From contig PTEX01000048.1 in the NCBI GenBank assembly GCA_003342815.1, positions 3,722,568 through 3,786,567 of the forward strand: a stretch of 64,000 bases of DNA. The letters are read 5' to 3'. Under the pieces are notes generated by a model. It searched no databases. It saw nothing but the letters and a program-made list of their open reading frames with translations, and was not told the DNA's origin. A program made the translations under genes and the position numbers. Of this stretch, positions 1 through 12,270 are shown one piece after another; the first letter of the stretch is position 1; each line of letters begins with the position of its first letter. The stretch comes from Eudromia elegans (Eukaryota; Chordata; Aves; Tinamiformes; Tinamidae).

Positions 1-116
1 GGACACCACCCTGTGCCACATGCTCTAGGGGACCCTGCGTGTGCAGGGGGGTTGGACTAGATGACCTCTACAGGTCCCTTCCAACCCTAGCCATTCTATG
101 ATTCTATGATTCTATG
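1..116 (+). mobile_element. CR1 LINE, 3' end fragment
   Basis: This is the terminal part of a chicken-repeat-1 (CR1) non-LTR retrotransposon in sense orientation, cut by the window edge. It holds the typical end block (GGTTGGACTAGATGACCTC, then GGTCCCTTCCAACCC) and finishes in repeated ATTCTATG units at about 90-116, the short-repeat 3' tail that marks CR1 instead of a poly-A tail. It closely resembles the ends of the copies at 117-927 and 4654-5105, so all three belong to one subfamily. It has no coding capacity here. Confidence 0.93.
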
Positions 117-927
117 AACCTGATAGCCTTCTGTGAAGGAATGACTGGCTGGGTAGATGAGGGCAGAGCGGTGGATGTCATCTATCTGAACTTCAGCAAG
201 GCTTTTGACACTGTCCCTCACAGCATCTTCCTAGGCAAGCTCCAGAAGTGTGGGTTAGATGAGTGGATGCTGAGGTGGATTGAAAACTGGCTGGATGGCA
301 GAGCTCGGACCGTGTTGATCAGTGGTGTGGAGTTGAGCTGGAAGCCTGTGGCTAGTGGTGTCCCCCAGGGATGAGTCCTTGGTCTGGTCCTGTTCAATTT
401 ATTCATCAATGACCTGGATGAAGGGATGGAGTGCTCCCTCAGCAAATTTGCTGATGATATGAAACTGAGAGGAGTAGCTGATACCCCAGAGGGCTGCGCT
501 GCCATCTAGAGGGACCTGGACAGACTGGACAACTGGCTGGTGCAAAACCTTATGAAATTCAACAAGGGCAAGTGCAAAGTCCTACATCTGGGGAGGAATA
601 ACCCCAGACAGCAGTACAGGCTGGAGACTGACGTTCTGGAGAGAAGTTTTGCAGAAAGGGACCTGGATGTCTTGGTAGATGACAAGTTGGCCACAAACTA
701 CAGTATCAAATGTTCCATGGGAACTTAAGGAAAAAATTCTTAACAGTGAGGGTGACAGGGCATTGGATCAGATTGCTAAGAGAAGTTGTGGAGTCACTTG
801 CTCTGGATATCTTAAAAACCAGCCTGGATGCCACCCTGTGCCACGTGCTCTAGGTGACCCTGCATGTGCAGGAGGATTGGATTAGATATCTGAAGGTCCC
901 TTCCAACCTTACTGATTCTATGAATCA
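117..927 (+). mobile_element. CR1 LINE with degraded reverse transcriptase, internally deleted
   Basis: A second sense-strand CR1 starts directly after the tail of the previous copy. Bases 117 to about 705 translate as the middle and thumb side of the CR1 ORF2 reverse transcriptase: FSKAFDTVPH near 195, the GVPQG motif just before 372, and an FADD catalytic box at 447-458. The frame is broken by stop codons (TGA at 372-374 right after GVPQG, TAG near 508) and frame changes, so it is dead. Around 710-725 the sequence jumps from the reverse transcriptase to the 3' untranslated part, so several hundred bases of a standard element are missing. It ends with the usual TCCCTTCCAACC block and a weak GATTCTATGAATC tail. 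The copy is also 5' truncated. Confidence 0.92.
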
Positions 928-3900
928 GGTACAGGGTAGATTGCAGTTCATGCTTGTGAATTGGCTTGAAGCAACCTTGAGGGAACATTTGGGTGCACAT
1001 CTACATGGACTAATAACAAACCTGCATGTACTGTATATTTTTATAACAGAGCATCTCTCGGAAAAATGTTTTCTTACTGTTCAGACTTGTGTTCTTGCAA
1101 AGAAATCTCTACATAAGTCAGGAAAATGTTCTGGATAGCTAGGTTGGTAATATGGACATGTGAGGATTTGCATAGAATGCCTCAGTATTTATGGTGAACT
1201 AATGGCTCTGCACTACTGGAAGGAGGTGGTCTTGCTCATTCCTACTTATCATGCACAACCTATTCCTTCTTGCAGAAGATTAAACCACATTGTAAGTCCT
1301 CACAATGCTTTTTATTTCTTAAGTAAATCAAAGGTGTGGAGAAGTAGTGGATTTCCCAAGACTATCCAACAGACTTAAAGCAAAGCTGTGATCAGATTGA
1401 GATTTCCCAGTTATGAAAGAATAGTCTTGATCATTTGTTTTGGCTTGCAACCTATTAACAGTGGGGCAGGTTTTTGTTTTGTTTGGAGTGCATAGCACTA
1501 ACTTGGGTTGCAGAGATCTTCCTGAAAACATGATAAAAATTACCCCTGAATTCTGAGATTTGCCATGTGACTCTTGGAAAAACTGATAGGGCTACTTATG
1601 TGAGCAAGATATGGTAACATTGAGAATGTTATTTTTGGCTGACAGTGTGACTGAATGGGAGATACTGCTCCTTTTATCTTTTTGATAAAGAAGTGAGGGA
1701 GAGCCAAAGGGCATGACTCTTACTCTTGAGGGTGCCTGTATGTGCCTTTTAACTGTTAGCTGCCATGTGTCACCCTGAGACTTTCCACTTATGGTAGCAA
1801 TTTTTTCTGTGCGTATTTTGCTATATTGTGTATATATTAGAAGTCTCCTTTCTTGTAAGTTCTATACTGTTATTGTATAACTTAAGGCTGAAACTGGTAA
1901 GCGGGCTGTCAAACTGAAATATTTTTGTCTCTTCAGATGGCCTACTACCTCAGAAGACACTGCACCAAAATGTATCTATTCCTACAAGTTTACCTGAGGG
2001 GATGTTTCCCCGGATTGTTTAGGGGCTGTTTGTGCTTTCCTTCTGTTGTTTTAGTTCAAATTGGAGGGATCACCAAGCTGGTAGTTAAAAAGAAAGGTGG
2101 GAAATAATAAGATATGATGAAAGATTAATTGATCTGCATGTGTTTTACTATGTTATAGCTGCCTAGGGTATGGGAAAGAAGATGTATTTAGTGCTTCCTC
2201 TTGCTAGTGTAACTCAAAGAAAGAGGGCAGTATCTCTCCCCACCTGGAAGCCGTTAGTGAGATCAAACATCTTTTGAGGTGAGGAGCTCTGAGCTCTTAT
2301 GTCATTATTGGGGTAATGAGGAGGGTCAGTGTGTGCATGTAAAACTACTAAGTGAAGATGATAAATGTATTTCCTGAACTGTGAGCTTAATGTAAGGGGA
2401 ACAAGAGAGGAGGAAAGAAGTCAAAATTTGTGAAAACTACATCCTCCTTTAGTGGAAGGACTTTTTTTTTTTTTTTCCTTTTTGTCATGAAAAGAGTTCC
2501 CATTTGCATGAGAGATTATGCCACGTTACTTCTTACTTTTTTTTTATTAATATAAGCTGGATAACTTCTTGCTTTTGTTACAGAAGGCTCTACTACACTT
2601 CCATTGATTTCAGATATAGCTGGACCTTGAAGAGGATCTAAAGCTATCTCAAGTGTCACTTAGAATATTTGTCCAAGGAAAGCTTACTATCCTTTTTCTT
2701 GTACTTACATTGAGCTCTCTGAACAAAGCAGATCTGCTGCCACAATTGCTATTTTTAAGTACGTTTAAGACGCTGGTCAGCTCTGTGGCCCGCTGTGTTG
2801 GCTTCAACTTTTATACAGTAATCCTGGGGCTGAAACTTTCTACTGGTGCTCTCAGACTCTGAAGAGCATAATTGAGATGTGTCTGTTCAGAGCTCCTTTT
2901 AAACAAAAGTGGAGTCAGTGTGTCTGCTGCCATGTGTGGAATGTTTTCTTGATTTCTCTTTCCTGCAGGCTAATTCAAGAAGCATGCTCTGGGAGGCAGG
3001 GCTTGTTTCTGTAGAGGGAGAACTGTTCTCTTTGCCTTCATTTTCAAAATCTAGTCTGTGAAGGCAGAACCTCTTTGGCCATATTACATCACTGAAGCCT
3101 CTAGGTGTTGAGTCACTATTATATTTAGATGATGGCACACTTTTTATTCTAATATTAGTGTTTAAGCCTGCAGTCAGTGGAAAGTCACCCTAGCAAAGAT
3201 GAAGTCACCGCTCCAAGGCTGGAAAGGAATGTGGGCTTCATTCCTGCCTTCCTGGTCCACTTACAGTTGCTTTGTTTTACTTTCATTTTTTTCTACCTTT
3301 TAAGGTTGTTGCCCGTTGATATGATAACGTTATCAGAAACTGCTATTTGAAGCAGACGAGTGATTGATGTTGTGGAATCTCTACCTACTGTTTTGTTCTG
3401 CTTTGTAAATAAGATGAATGTGTTAGCCCATCACTATAAAAATGAGGGAATTGGAGGTTTTCTTTTTTCTTTTTTTTTTTTTTTTAGCAGTATATTATAA
3501 ACACATAAACACATTTAATATAGAGACTTTCCAGAGTCTCACAGGAGTAGAATGGGGTCTTCCAGCAGTTCATGAATTGTGAGAAAACTGTGTGCTCCTC
3601 TTCAGGTGATGGCTAAGGATTATCATTATCTGCTAGTCTGAGAACTATTATTCTCTTTCTTATGGTCCTGGAAACACAAAATTAATTGCTCATTTGGTGT
3701 AAATGCAGAAGGCTGCTCTTACTCTGACAAACATCTAGTCTGAAAAAAATATATTTTCCATGATGCTTATTCTACTGTAACTTGTTTTAAATCCTTTCTC
3801 TGATCCACACCTGTGCAATATGTTGTTTCAGCAAGAAAATCTATGACCTTCCTTGTTCTGCCCCTGAGGTCCCATTGAAGATACAGTGCAGTGATTAAGT

Positions 3901-4653
3901 GTAACTTTTCAGCTGCATGCTGTAAGCCAGCTTCACCATCTGACATGCTAAAACAATTTTTTTCAATGCATTGGGGATTTCTTTTTGCTTCTTTTTCAGG
4001 AAGTTCATTACTCAATACATTTTACTTCCTGGGATACAGCTGCCAGACTGTGTTAGGCAATTATTAATCAGTGTACAGAAGGGAGGTGGTAGGATAAGAT
4101 GCTGCAGTATATCTGTGATCTCTATGCATCCCTCAACCAAAGTCCCTAGTGAGGAACATTAGGCAGTGTAGGTGACAAACTGTCACTTCATGAAATCAGG
4201 TATAAAGTCTTACGTGAACTATCTGAAAATGATTGTACCAAGATCACCTCCCAAAACCTGACTATCTGAAACATCCTCGAACTGATGAACCTTGAGGCTG
4301 TCTTGGAGCTATGGAATGATGCTAAGTGGCATATGCAGAAGTCTTCCTGGAGTAGTGGGTGGCAGTGAAGTTAACATTCACTGAAATTTGTGATTTTTAT
4401 TAAGTCTTTTCTCTGGCTTGGGGGTAAGAGTGCATTAGAGGTTTGGACTGGTGTGGTTATTTGTTTATAATTCCAATACGTTTTTATAAGAGATCAGTTA
4501 AGCATGTTCTTGTTAGCAAAACTACTTGCTGAGTGTAAGTAATGGGAGCTCATATATAGTTCTAAGGTGATCTGCAAGAGTTCTAATGGAGCTGTAAAGA
4601 ATTGGCACACTGCTCTGCTTTGGGCCCTCCTTTATCTTTCTTCCTTCGGTGGT
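928..4653. other. Non-coding stretch, upstream of RCAN2
   Basis: No gene is recognised here. Open frames are short and without known motifs. The stretch is AT-rich with T-runs at about 2461-2476 and 3465-3485, and I see no convincing repeat family. It is either intergenic or lies in the first intron of a longer RCAN2 transcript. Confidence 0.6.
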
Positions 4654-5105
4654 TAGAATCATAGAAGCATAGAATGCTTTGGGTTGGAAGGGACCTCTAG
4701 AGGTCATCTAGTCCAACCCCCCTGCACACGCAGGGTCACCTAGGACACGTGGCACAGGGTGGTGTCCAGGCGGGTTTGGAAGATCTCCAGAGAAGGAGAC
4801 TCCACCACCTCTCTGGGCAACCTGTTCCAGTGCTCTGTCACCCTCACTGTTAAGAAATTCTTTCTTAAGTTCCTGTGGAATTTTTGATGCCTCAGTTGTG
4901 GCCGTTTCCTCTAGCTCTATTGCTGACCACCACTGAGAAGAGGCCGGCCCCATTCTCCTCGCTCCCTCCCTTGAGGTATTTACAGACACTGATGAGGTCC
5001 CCTCTCAACCTTCTCTCCAGGCTGAAGAGGCCCAGCTCTCTCAGCCTTTGCTCATAGGGCAGATGTTCCAGGCCCTTAATCATCTTTGTAGCCCTATTTT
5101 GACTA
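4654..5105 (-). mobile_element. CR1 LINE, 3' end, antisense
   Basis: This is a 5'-truncated CR1 on the minus strand, about 450 bases long. Read on the + strand it starts with the reversed tail (AATCATAGAAGCATAGAATG), followed by GGTTGGAAGGGACCTC, the CTAGTCCAACCCCCCTGC block, and the antisense of the ORF2 C-terminus (around CTCTCAACCTTCTCTCCAGG and CTCAGCCTTTGCTCATAGGG). It is less decayed than the other CR1 pieces and keeps a continuous alignable 3' region. It shows the part that is deleted in the copy at 117-927. Confidence 0.95.
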
Positions 5106-8100
5106 CTAGTGGAAGATTTTGCCATTTCTGGTTTCTTTCTGAAGAAAAATATTAATAGCTTCATAATTTGGTTATCTTCAAAGAGAAACTTTGTTGCTAC
5201 TCTCCCTTAACCTAAAAGACATGCTAAGGCTGTGTGGTTGTTACTCTTGGTTAGGACAAACTTGTGTGTATGCACCCTTCTTCCTGCTGGTAACCGGGTA
5301 ATTAAAGCTCAAAACAGATTTTTGGGGAGTTTACTGATTCCCTGGAAGTAGAATATCTGCCAATTAAGTGAGTGTTAAATATCTTCTCTGAAGATACTTA
5401 AAATTGCCCGTAACAAGCCTCTTTGGGCCTGCAATGCCATTGTTTGTGATGTGGATGCTGTCTGTATAGTTTATCTGGTACTTGGGGTTATGTTCCCACC
5501 CCCATGCAGGGTGTTTGGGTCCACAAATACACTTATTTTGATGGGAGAATGAGCCTGGCACAAGACCAACTGGGTTAAAGGTAGATCTCTATTTGCTGCA
5601 GCTGAAATTTGGAATAGTGCTTCCAAGCATCTAGCTATACTAGTCGCTTGTAAATTTACAAAAATAAACTGATTAATGTTCTTTCCAGAGAACCCAAGGC
5701 AGCAGTTACTGTCTGCTTTTTAAATTTGGAAACTTACTTTTCTCCTTAAAAGTAACTATGGAAAAATTCTTGGCTTTCTGTGGTTGTGTTTTGCTCTGCT
5801 GCCTAGAGGGAACGCAGGTTATCTCATGAAACCAGGGCGGGTGGGAAATCTTTCCTGGGAAAGGACCTTTCAGGTTAAGGAATTCACTTGTTCTTATTAA
5901 AATAGAAAATAAACCCTTTCATCCTCCCTGCTAAAACACATAGAATTTAGAATAAAATGACATTTTATGGCAGGCAGGTGTTAGCAAATTCATGCTAAGG
6001 TTTAGGAGGCCCTTCTGTAGTGGCTTGAGAAATACACTGGCTAGAGGGAACTGCAAGGTCTTATCTGTAGATCCATAAAGAATCTTTCCTATCCTGTTAA
6101 TTACTCCTGTTTCTTCCTGTACAATGGACATCATAGGATAAACAGTGTGGATAGGCCTGATCTAGATATCCTTAAACCCTGTACAAATTTAGATTAAGAT
6201 TCCACTTTGCAGTTGTCTGTCTCCTGTAATAGGTTGAACCAAATTCCTGGACTCAGATGCCTTTTGAACTTTGAGGAAGTTGAAATCTGGCCTGGGACAG
6301 AGGCTTAGGTGCCTTTCCTCTTAACTTGCTCCCCTTGCATGCTGGCGTGTGGAGTTCAACCAAGGACTTGTGCTGAAAGAGAGCAGTTTGAAGTTGTTTC
6401 TGATTATCCTGCTTGAAAATGTTTGAGAGTTCAAATGCCATGTTGAGCTTTAATTTTTTGATAGTAAAGAAATATAAAGTTGGGAGGACCAGACCGCTTT
6501 CAGAATAAACAAGAGCAAAACACTCTACATAGGGAGTGGAGCTTTTTTGCATCTGTTTAAAAGTTTAATATTGTCACTGTGTGTGTTAAAGTAAGAAATC
6601 AACCCTTCGGATATCTGCTCAAGCAAACAAGTGCTTCATCTCTTAAAGGAAAAATCTGCCCTTAGGTAACTTACAGCAGTCGTTGGTTTGTTCTACTAAG
6701 TAGTTCTTATCTCTTAATATTTGCTAATAACCAAACACAACTTTGTCCCTTGCCCTGCAGCAAACTGTCATTCCGAAGTCAACAAATAACTGTTTTTCTA
6801 GCCGATAGTAATCAAAAAGTGCAGTAAAGCCATCCTAATGTGGTTAGGGCTGCAGCTGTTCTTTATTTTAGTACCATCAGAGGTCCTAATCCATGCACAA
6901 GTTCTGATATCACTTTTCTGGACCAAGGAAAAGATTTTTTTTTTTTTTAAATGAAGATCAGCATTTGTTACCAACATATAAAGGCATTCCATACAAAAAG
7001 GCCACATTTGAGCTTAATCACAATTATATTTGCTGGTTATTTAAGGGGATTTCTGCAAGTGTTTCATGCAATATGTTTTATTAGGAACACTGCAGTAGAG
7101 TTCAAGCATTATTTGACTTGCTAATTTTATTAGTAGAGGTGGAGAAAAGGGAATGTTTGAAAAGAAATTAGTCCTTAGAAAAATGGTACTGGAAAAAGGG
7201 TTCTGGAAGGGTATTGTAGGATATATAGGACAGAGCCAGCAGCCTGAGGACTGTAGCAGTGGCTAAGATGGATTCTGCAGTGGTTTTGGGCACAAAGGTA
7301 GGAGGACAAACTTGGAGTTAATTTATGGGGAATTATCAGATACTACTTTGCATCTGAAAGCAATTTATTTTTCTGTGCTAGGTGAATCAATTACTTTTTT
7401 GAAGCTGATGGAAGTTCAAACACTCACTTACATAGTGCAAGAGTTTTTTATGGCTGTGTTATAAGAGCTGGTCCATAGGCAGTGTAAATTGTAAATGATC
7501 TGCAGATATGCTGTGCTGTTCTGTCAGCTGAGGATTTTGTTCCATTCCTTAATTTCCTGTGTGATACCATTGCATGAATGGTTTCAAAAACGAAATATCT
7601 TGTACTTTTGTATTATCTTGCTTTACTGTGATTACTTACATCTGTGTAAGCTCTTCCACTCTAATTTGATTGCTTTTTATGGACCTTTTACCCTGCTTGA
7701 ATTATGTGGCTCTAGTGCTGAGCTTTGACATTTAATATGGAAGCAGAGGCATCACATATACAGTAGACCTAAAAAAATATGTCTTTGAGGGAGAGGAGAA
7801 TCCTTTAGTTGATGGTGATGGAGACTGTAAAGCTGGAAGTTAAGGTGACAGTCACTAGAATGGGGAAGAATAAAATCACAGTGTCCCTGGCAGGAGAATA
7901 ATGTAGGGACATATTACATATTATATCAGAGGTGGATTCAGATCAGTATGTTTGTGGATTTTCTGCTTTAAGTGGCTTTCAGTGTGTATAAAAAGTATAA
8001 TGAGTGCTTGCAGCAGTCTGACAGTCATCCAGAAATTGTGTTGAAATCTGGATGGAACAATCAGATTTTTCCACAATACTGAATTTCCAGTGTGTGGCTG

Positions 8101-10839
8101 GCTTGAAGAGCAAACTTGAAACTTTTAGATGAGCAGGAAATGAGGTACCAGTCACTTACTGAATTTCAGTGGAACCTGGTGCATTTAAGGACCTTATAAC
8201 AGACTCGTATATACTCTGAGAATAACTCTTGAAATTCATAGTAATTCATGGTAAATGGCAAGCAATGTATGCCTCTTGTTTTTCCTTTTCTGTGTTGACT
8301 GTATCTTATTGAATATTTCTAATTGAATTTTTTTGTTTTGTGTTTGTTTTTAATGTATTTAATGGCTGCAGTTTGTGATTAGAAAATTCACTTGGTTCAT
8401 TCAGAGATTGAGCTCCCACCCAAGCTCAAGAGAAGGCCAAGGGCTTGGGTATTTCAGGTGACTGGGACCATGGTGCATCAAGCCACAGGGCGCTCTAGGT
8501 TGAGCCTTCTGCCTGTTTGGAAACTAATGTCACATATATGGAAAAGACTCTTCTAGTTTTGTCTTATGTTGTGGTTTTTTTTCTGTTTCTGGGACAGGGA
8601 TAGGGCAAACTAAATGAGAGCATTGGTACAGTGCAGGTACTAGTCTTGAGGCTACCTCCTATGTAAACTTTAACATACTAACATCTATTAGCAAGAGTTC
8701 CTTTGTTTAGATGCCTGTTGCTTTTGCTTCCTTCCCATTGGAGGAAGGAAGGCTTTTTCCTTTATGAAGGACTGGGATTGATCATTTAGGCAAACTTGAG
8801 ACATGCAAATTCATGGCCCTGATGGGATGCAATGTACCCGTGAGTGCTGCAGAACCTGGCCGATGTTATTGCCAAACCAGTCTTTAAAAGGTCTCCATAA
8901 GAGACTTTTTTTGTTCGTTAAGTGTTGCACAGGTTTGAATTCTGAATATGAATTATTCAGATGTGAAAAATTCTTTCTAGTAGCATATTGGGCAGGATAA
9001 AGGGTCTCAAGGCAAGCATTAAAACATTAACAGACCCTGGATCCTGGGAGAACTCTGCTCATGTCGTGTGGGCATAATGACTGTTAAATTTTTGTGCTTT
9101 TCTAAAGCATACTGCACATTTGCAGTAGTTTATCTGGGTAGACTGATCTTTTTGGAGCATTCACTGCTCATCTGCCTCTTCCCACTTCTGCATTAGCAGT
9201 TACTGCCCTCTCTTCCTCACTTTGCTTGTGAAGAGCCTTCTGCTGCTCTTAACTGTAGCTGTGGCTTGTGTTAGGATGCTGCCATACGGATTTTTTTAGG
9301 AAGGTTTCAGTGTGTGAAGATAAACTGTAATTCATACTGATTTAGTCCGTTTACACTGTGGAAAGGAAAATCCCGTTTGCGTCAGGAAAACCCAAGCTTG
9401 GAGAATGAGCACGGAAGCTGCTGAGGGTGATGCTGAGGGTGATGGAGGGAGCAGATGCTGTCTCGTCCAAGCGCTCCCGGTGCCATCTACTGTCCCCTCC
9501 GCGCATTGCACAGCCACTCCTGCAGCCTCTAACTTACGGAATAGGGTTGTAAATACCCTGCAGTCTGTAGCACAACAGAGCTTTTAAATCTTGGGTTTTG
9601 TGCAACACTATCAACAATGTAATCCTAACTGTGTTCCAGGCCCTTGGAAAGCAGAGTTTTACAAGAGGAATTATCACTGTTCTCATTATTATCAGTGTTC
9701 TTTTACAGTGTTTCCCTTGCAATGTACCTAGATCTTAATTTAGATGGACCACAAACTTAATTTTTGAGGTGGGTTTCGTGCCTTACTATCTGAGTTATAA
9801 GCTTTCTGTTAGATAGCTTTTTGAAGCTGTTTGAAATTCAGCATTTTTCTTCTGAATTTCTTTTTCACTTGTTATATTCCAGTTATGCCAATGTGTGTGT
9901 AGTAAGGAAATAACATAATGAAACAGTTTTGCTTGCAAATTTATTCTGTCCTTTAAGGGACAGTAGCTGCAGTGCAATGGAATAAGGCTGCATTAATATT
10001 GGCTCTATTTGGATTTAGTCCCCAAGATGAGAGAAAGGACAAACATGAAAAGTATAGTTTAACCAGAACCTTGAGTCATTTATAGCCTATTCATTAGATT
10101 GGCTTTTAAGGGAAACTTGTCTTGCCTTTTTATTAGATCTAAATTGATGTATTACTTTGGGTCACTTGCCTGAAACTCAGCCATTATCTGCTGAAGAAAA
10201 ATTCAATCCTAATAAGTATGAAAGTATAATATTTAATGCTATACTTTTAGGCTCTTGTTACCTACTGTAAATCAAATAATGCTTTTGCATTATTTAGTTC
10301 TAGAGAATAAATATTGTTCTAGAAAAATAATTTTTAAAGGCTTTTTTTTTACATTAGGCTAAATTTTGTTTGATAAATTCTTCGAACTTGAATTAGGAAA
10401 ATGTTAGACAATTCGTACAATTACTCAAATGCATCTGAATTAAACCATTGCTGGTTTGTAACCTGATCTCAAATTGGAGGTGAACAGAAATTATCTGCAA
10501 GGTTTGAATAGAAATTTTATGCAACAAAAACTTGTGTTCTGCAGTGCTGAAGACTGTTTTCTCAAAGCCAGTATTGGGTTTTAGCTTCACAGGAAACCTA
10601 TTGCTCCTTAGTGCTTTACATTAATAAACTGTTTTAAATACTTCTTAATTGTCTATTGATCTCAGAATCCTAAAGTGAACATCCAATGTGTTTTCTCTGT
10701 ATGCATATACCTCACCCTCTTGTGATACTTGTTCAAGACTTTTATGGCTTTCCTGCTGTGCTAGATAACTTTTGGTGAAAGCTTCTCAGATATATTGATA
10801 ACAGTAAATTGTGAACCCAGAAGGGTCTGAGAGCTTCTT
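5106..10839. other. Non-coding stretch, upstream of RCAN2
   Basis: No gene, RNA or recent repeat is recognised. Open frames stay under 80 codons and show no family motifs. A small GC-richer patch near 9390-9540 contains a short GCTGAGGGTGAT duplication (about 9419-9442). Confidence 0.6.
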
Positions 10840-10872
10840 AAAAAAAAAAAGAAAAAAAAAAAAAAAAAAAAA
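10840..10872 (+). repeat. Poly-A tract
   Basis: A run of A interrupted by a single G at 10851. It could be the tail of a retroposed sequence, but nothing recognisable precedes it, and there is no clear target-site duplication. Confidence 0.9.
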
Positions 10873-11764
10873 GCACTTAATGCTGGGCTGCACAGCTGAA
10901 ATTTATTAAACTACCAGCTTTTTGAGTGCCTAAAAATAGCTGTAGCTATAACTATTTAATTACTATAATTGTAGTGGAATTCATACAGTAATTGTTATAA
11001 TTACGTAACTTATTTAAAATCTGTGTTTAAAACATTATTACTTTAAAATGCTTATAGTTATAACTCAAAATGCTTTTTTTCTGATTCCTTTGAAATAGGA
11101 CAATATTTGAAGTAGGACAACACTTGGAGGTGGGGAAAAAAAAGATGCCTAGATCATATTTGAAGGATTTAGAATCTACTTTTGGTAGGGGGAAATAAGT
11201 GTATGAAAACTAAATAGGGTGCAGGGTTTTTTTGGTGACTTATGCCTTGGAACCAATACAAATCCCATTTCTTAAGTCTCTGACTAGCTGTGCTCCTCAA
11301 AGTGTCAGTATTGGGTGCTTTATTTAAAAAGATCAGAAGAGAGGAAAAAATAAGAGGCTTACATTTATTTTCCTGTTGGCCTGTTGATCTGACTACACTG
11401 CTGTTTCATGCTTAGTACTTGTATGTTATTTAGGTATGTAAGCAATTATTTCCTCCCAAACACTGCTGCATTTTTCTAAGGCTACCCAGAATTTAACCCC
11501 TGAACCTTATTATTTTACATGTAAATTTTTATGGTGCTTTTCAGATATTTTCATTTTTTGAATCTGTCTAAATTGATCCACCAGAAGGTGGAGATAAGGA
11601 CTTCGTAAATGCTTGGAAGGAAAACATGGACTTTCTCTCTAGGCACTTTGCTTCTTACTCGCTCTGCATTTCCTTTTCCTCATGTTTGCTAAAATGTGTT
11701 ATTCTGATAGGGGTGTTTTTTGTGACCCGCTTCAAAAAGTTCTCCCCACTTCACCTGCAGAGAA

Positions 11765-11816
11765 ACCAAAACTTTGTTTAAGCAAGACTGTTGGTCTTGC
11801 TTAAACAAGTTTTGGT
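11765..11816. repeat. Compact hairpin (near-perfect inverted repeat)
   Basis: Arms 11765-11788 and 11794-11816 are complementary over about 23 base pairs, with one bulged T (about 11773) and a five-base loop (TGTTG, 11789-11793). The core is GCAAGAC-TGTTG-GTCTTGC. RNA from either strand would form a stable stem. It has the size of a short miRNA precursor, but no expression evidence is available and the loop is small for that. It may simply be a fold-back mutation. Confidence 0.85.
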
Positions 11817-12039
11817 CTTCTGTCCTTTTCCCAGTACGAAAACAAGGCTGGCCCTATTTTAAGAGAGTTGGTTTAACTGTCAAACACGTTTTATGTCTTT
11901 CTGGTGCTGTAGCAGCCATATGTCAGAGACATTAATAGTGAAATTCTGATTTGAGTAGGTGCATCAGAATTTCTACTAAGATGCATAAGACTAGATAGAT
12001 GTTGTGACTCTCTATACGTATATGTGCATAGGATGACAG

Positions 12040-12270
12040 TAGGGTTGGGATTAGAAAGGTTCTCTGGATATCATCTTGCTCACAGCAGGATCCAGGAGAG
12101 CAGGTTGCCAGGACTGTGTGCAGATGGCTCAGAAATGTATCTGGAGATGGAAACTCCATAGTGCTCTGGGTAACCTGTTCCAGTGTACAACCAACCTCAC
12201 AGGGAAGTTTTCTTGGGTTTAAACAGAATTTCCTTTGATCTATAGCAATTTCTTTCAGAAACTGATACTG
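12040..12270 (-). mobile_element. Old CR1 LINE fragment, antisense
   Basis: Degraded antisense CR1 3' end. Recognisable blocks are CATCTTGCTCACAGCAGGAT (12072 onward), GGAGATGGAAACTCCA and GCTCTGGGTAACCTGTTCCA (to about 12183), then CCTCACAGGGAAGTTTTCTT. The bases differ from the copies at 1-927 and 4654-5105 (for example the CTCACAGCAGG block), so this is a different and older subfamily. Confidence 0.85.

Noticed and set aside
114..728. Open frames at the window start as a host gene
   Set aside because: They are fragments of the CR1 reverse transcriptase (FSKAFDT, GVPQG, FADD) interrupted by stops, within a truncated retrotransposon.
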